Source: Antitrichia curtipendula
Taxonomy: Eukaryota > Streptophyta > Bryopsida > Hypnales > Leucodontaceae
Assembly: GCA_951230915.1 (NCBI GenBank)
Contig: OX579635.1
Span: 23,560,001 to 23,624,000 of the forward strand
Length of the DNA stretch: 64,000 nt
Direction: 5' to 3'
Under the pieces are notes generated by a model, which saw only the letters and a list, made by a program, of their open reading frames with translations, had not been told where the DNA came from and did not search any database. A program made the position numbers and the translations under genes. Numbering within the stretch: position 1 is the stretch's first letter; each line of letters begins with the position of its first letter. Shown here piece by piece: positions 61,381 to 64,000 of this stretch.

Positions 61381-62320
61381 ACCTTTTCCTAATATCATCG
61401 ACAAATTTAGTTTATTTATTGCTCAGTTGTTAGGCTTAATCCCCCGCGAGCTTAAATTTTGGTGCGCGTGTTATCAATAGAGATTCAAGATATTTCTTAG
61501 CACAAAGTTGACTTTCTTTGGAATTATGTCGGATAAGTATCCCTTCCGGCGCTGAGAGACACTCAAATCCCTTGATAGAACGCCACGAATGTATGAGCCT
61601 GTCACGATCATGGGTAGCAACAAGTAGGCTCTGATGAGGTTCTGTATTCCTTTCAACACCTGCTCGATTTATTGATCAACGGAGCAGCTACCTAGTCTAT
61701 TTATTGAGCAGCCATCTAGTTGATTTAGTGAACAACGGAGCCAGCCAATCAGTTGATCAGCTCAGCCAATCGATTCGGCCTCAAGATTTTCAGAACCCAA
61801 TTTTGTTTTTTTGTGGGGTGAAGCTGACCCACCCCGAGGACAAGTTGGATTTGACTGAACCCAGGAGACCGTCAGCTTGACCCCCATAAATTAGTACCTG
61901 GTAACAAAAGAGTATTGATTAATTTGATGCATTCATCCCGTGTGTTTCTCTAGTTATTTGCAAGAATCTTTTGTTTGCAAAGACGGTTGAGGATATTGGG
62001 TGATAATGTGATTAGCCTTGCTGATATGAATTTTATGTAACAATTTGAATTGCATGTAACAATCAAGGCTTGTTGTTTGAGTAATTCAAAGCGCTAGAAT
62101 GTCATTCAAGTGTTCAGGATAACGTATTCAATATTGTTAGGAAGCATACCTGATCAAATACATTTGATGCATTTAATGTGTAACAATGCATAATATTGCA
62201 ACAAATTTGAATCCGTTGAGCAGCATATATTTTGAGAAGGGACTAATAATTTTTTTTAGGGTACTTGTAATTCCTCTCTTTGAAAATGGTAATGAAATTG
62301 GTCGCGTTCTTTTTATAATT
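61381..62320. other. Intergenic or intronic region
   Basis: No supported gene. Around 61655-61770 there are degenerate repeats of TTGAT(C/T), TATTGA and GAGCAGC words (for example TCAACGGAGCAGC, GAACAACGGAGCC), a decayed short-period repeat. The remainder is AT-rich. Confidence 0.4.
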
Positions 62321-62412
62321 ACCATTTTCGGTGTGTCCTAGAAGTTCCTTTCAAGTATCAGTCGAATCCGACTGATACTTGGAGGGAACTTCCAGGACAC
62401 ACCGAAAATGGT
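62321..62412. repeat. 92-bp near-perfect hairpin
   Basis: Two 44-bp arms (62321-62364 and 62369-62412) flank an AATC tetraloop. The arms differ at three positions, all transitions, so in RNA at least some would pair as G:U. The outer end is ACCATTTTCGGTGTGTCCT. No transposon terminus is recognised and no obvious target duplication was seen. It could be a very short MITE, a small-RNA (miRNA-like) precursor, or a foldback insertion inside an intron. Confidence 0.9.
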
Positions 62413-62984
62413 ACCTGCATTCACTTGATACATTTTTGGGGGGATTTCTTGTTAAATAATTTCCTTAACACTGTTTGTGGATTGTACAAGTTGAAACCTA
62501 TCTCTTTTGTCATTTTCTGGACATGCATATTAGTTCTATGTATTTTATTTGAATCCCACGGAAACTTCATCTTGTCGAGGAAATTAATGCTTAAGTAAAT
62601 TCTTACTAAGTGATTCTCTGACTCATTCTTACGGTTGACTATATTTGTTATTTGATTATTAGAATATTTAAATAATTGCAGAACTATAATCGATAGAGTA
62701 TCGTTTCCACGGTTTGCAATCCTTGTTGATAATTACTCTCGAATCCCTTAACAAATATTATGTACTATCAATAAATGTACTAGAATAATCTCTACAAATA
62801 AGAGTTCCTCTTGCGAGGAGTAGCTTTTACATTGTTCGTGGTCCTCAATTGGATAATGGTGAATTTACTTCGCCTCTACCGTTGGATGAAGGACTAAATT
62901 ATTTTATTCTGGGAATCAGGCCCATGTGAGTTTTTGTGTGTGTAACTAACTGGTGGTTGCTTCAATTTTGAACTTCATTGATAG

Positions 62985-63464
62985 GGAGGTGATGGGCAGC
63001 AGGCATCTTCATCTATTATATCAGCTCCCATTGTGCCTGTATCTCAATTGGCAGGACCTTCTCAACCTTTCACGCCTGTTAATACCAACAGGGAGGTTTC
63101 TGGCAATTCAACGGAAGAAGAAGCTGCAAATGAAGACTTGGTAAGTTTTGTTGATGTTATGGATGCAGCTGACCGTGCTGCAGATGCTCTTGAGCATTCT
63201 ATGCTCAGTCGGGTTAGTGAGCTCGTGGGACCCAAATGTTCTCATAATGGGCTTGAGGTAGAGTCTCGTAAACGTAGAGAACCTGTGTTCTCTCCTGAGA
63301 GTTCCGAAACTGAGTGTAGCTCGGATAGTGAGATATCCATCTCAATTGATGGTCCAATGTTCCAGGACACGTGCCAGTGTGTTTGTAGTGTTGGCCAAGG
63401 TAGCCGTGAAATAGTGCTCATTCTTCTGAGTTCTGACTCAGATGAAGATGTTGAGATTGACTGA
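62985..63464 (+). CDS. Unrecognised acidic Ser-rich ORF/exon
   Basis: From an ATAG acceptor at 62984 an open frame of 159 codons begins GGDGQQASSS. It passes through EEEAANEDLVSFVDVMDAAD and RKRREPVFSPESSETECSSD, and ends SDSDEDVEID at a TGA (63462-63464). Composition (Ser, Glu, Asp) and short Ser-acidic clusters suggest a disordered, phosphorylatable nuclear protein. I know no family for it. It may be joined upstream to the exon ending at 59361 (matching phase) and is followed 237 bp later by another acidic ORF. It could be a host gene or an accessory ORF of a transposon. Confidence 0.45.
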   Translation, partial: GGDGQQASSSIISAPIVPVSQLAGPSQPFTPVNTNREVSGNSTEEEAANEDLVSFVDVMDAADRAADALEHSMLSRVSELVGPKCSHNGLEVESRKRREPVFSPESSETECSSDSEISISIDGPMFQDTCQCVCSVGQGSREIVLILLSSDSDEDVEID

Positions 63465-63701
63465 TTCCATTTGACTGGAATTTTTGTTTTGGCACTGTTT
63501 ATTAGATCCTTACATGTCAAATATACCTATCATGAGGATTGTTATTTGTATCATAAACGTTATATGCATCAATACTATTGATATTTTACTCTAACAATAA
63601 GAATTTGGTCTTCTTGGCTTACCACATACTTTATATTTTGAGGTTAATTCGCTTTCTGCAATTCTACAAATCATAAACCATGCTGACTTATGCCTGTGCA
63701 G

Positions 63702-64000
63702 ATGGATGTATCTCCAGTCAATTTATCACAAGTGGAGAGAATTATTGAGACACCAGGAACTGATGATACAACTCAGCCAGAGATTAGAGGTGAAATTGAG
63801 GTCGAGTTCATAGAGGATGAAGAAAAGGAGTTGTTGGAGGACGAGCTCCGTAGGCTACAGAAGGTAGATTCGGTGGCAACAATCGCATCCCTGAGAATGA
63901 AGCCGGACGAGTTGTTTCGCCTCCGCATCCCCCTTTGTAGACTTGTGGCGATGCCCATGGTCAGGCCCACCCTCTCTTGTGACCTACTCAAGCTTGAGCA
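63702..64000 (+). CDS. Partial unrecognised ORF, cut by the window edge
   Basis: An exon appears to start after CTGTGCAG at 63701, with ATG as its first codon. It stays open to the end of the window: MDVSPVNLSQVERIIETPGT, then an acidic helix EDEEKELLEDELRRLQK, then a compact hydrophobic-basic segment (MKPDELFRLRIPLCRLVAMP) that looks like the start of a folded domain. It is either the next exon of the gene covering 62985-63464 or a separate gene. The 3' part is missing, so no function can be given. Confidence 0.5.
   Translation, partial: MDVSPVNLSQVERIIETPGTDDTTQPEIRGEIEVEFIEDEEKELLEDELRRLQKVDSVATIASLRMKPDELFRLRIPLCRLVAMPMVRPTLSCDLLKLE

Noticed and set aside
60010..61404. Several overlapping ORFs on both strands in the GC-rich block, including repeated peptide units
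   Set aside because: The 161-bp period is not a multiple of three, so the peptides shift frame between units. Open frames are expected in GC-rich repeats with few stop codons.
1..64000. tRNA genes, LTR retrotransposons and CRISPR-like arrays
   Set aside because: I looked for B-box-like GGTTCGA words with a cloverleaf, for reverse transcriptase or integrase motifs, and for regular spacer-repeat structure, and saw none that hold up. The tandem arrays have no unique spacers.

Overview
This window looks like nuclear DNA of a land plant. The genes are split by many short GT-AG introns, the coding exons are far more GC-rich than the surroundings, a telo-box sits upstream of a ribosome-biogenesis gene, and two genes encode the plant microtubule bundler MAP65. 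Intergenic DNA is very AT-rich and full of decayed DNA transposons, MITEs and short tandem arrays. I see no clear LTR-retrotransposon gag-pol. A Tc1-like transposase, a GCM/SWIM Mutator-like transposase and a TTAA-flanked piggyBac-like MITE together suggest a non-seed plant (bryophyte, lycophyte or fern). That placement is an inference and is weak.

Layout. 1-8.6 kb is gene-poor, with diverged duplications and one Harbinger/Tourist-like MITE. 8.7-10.6 kb (minus) holds a stand-alone GIY-YIG nuclease of the SLX1-like family. 14.46-16.74 kb (plus) holds a complete nine-exon FCF1/UTP24, the PIN-domain nuclease of the small-subunit processome. 21.14-26.30 kb (plus) and 32.28-28.69 kb (minus) hold two complete MAP65/ASE1 genes arranged tail to tail. 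Their exon maps match codon for codon except for one intron and different C-terminal tails. 33.3-53.3 kb is a transposon graveyard: a TTAA-flanked MITE, a pogo/Emigrant-like end, a foldback element, a dead Tc1 transposase with a CACTA MITE nested in it, a second Tc1 C-terminal scrap, several arrays with 95-230 bp periods, and a broken Myb/SANT gene. 57.46-53.39 kb (minus) is a nearly full-length Mutator-like transposase reading frame with a GCM-type zinc finger and a SWIM finger. It is broken only by in-frame stop codons. 58.8-64 kb (plus) carries acidic, serine-rich ORFs I do not recognise, running off the right edge. A GC-rich 161-bp array with ABB higher-order order and a 92-bp near-perfect hairpin lie between them.

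The host genes do not form a pathway: one is a putative DNA-structure nuclease, one acts in 18S rRNA maturation, and two are spindle/phragmoplast microtubule cross-linkers. The MAP65 pair is a local inverted duplication whose copies have diverged in sequence, intron content and regulatory tail. Exon limits were derived by hand from splice consensus, reading phase and family similarity. No search was run.
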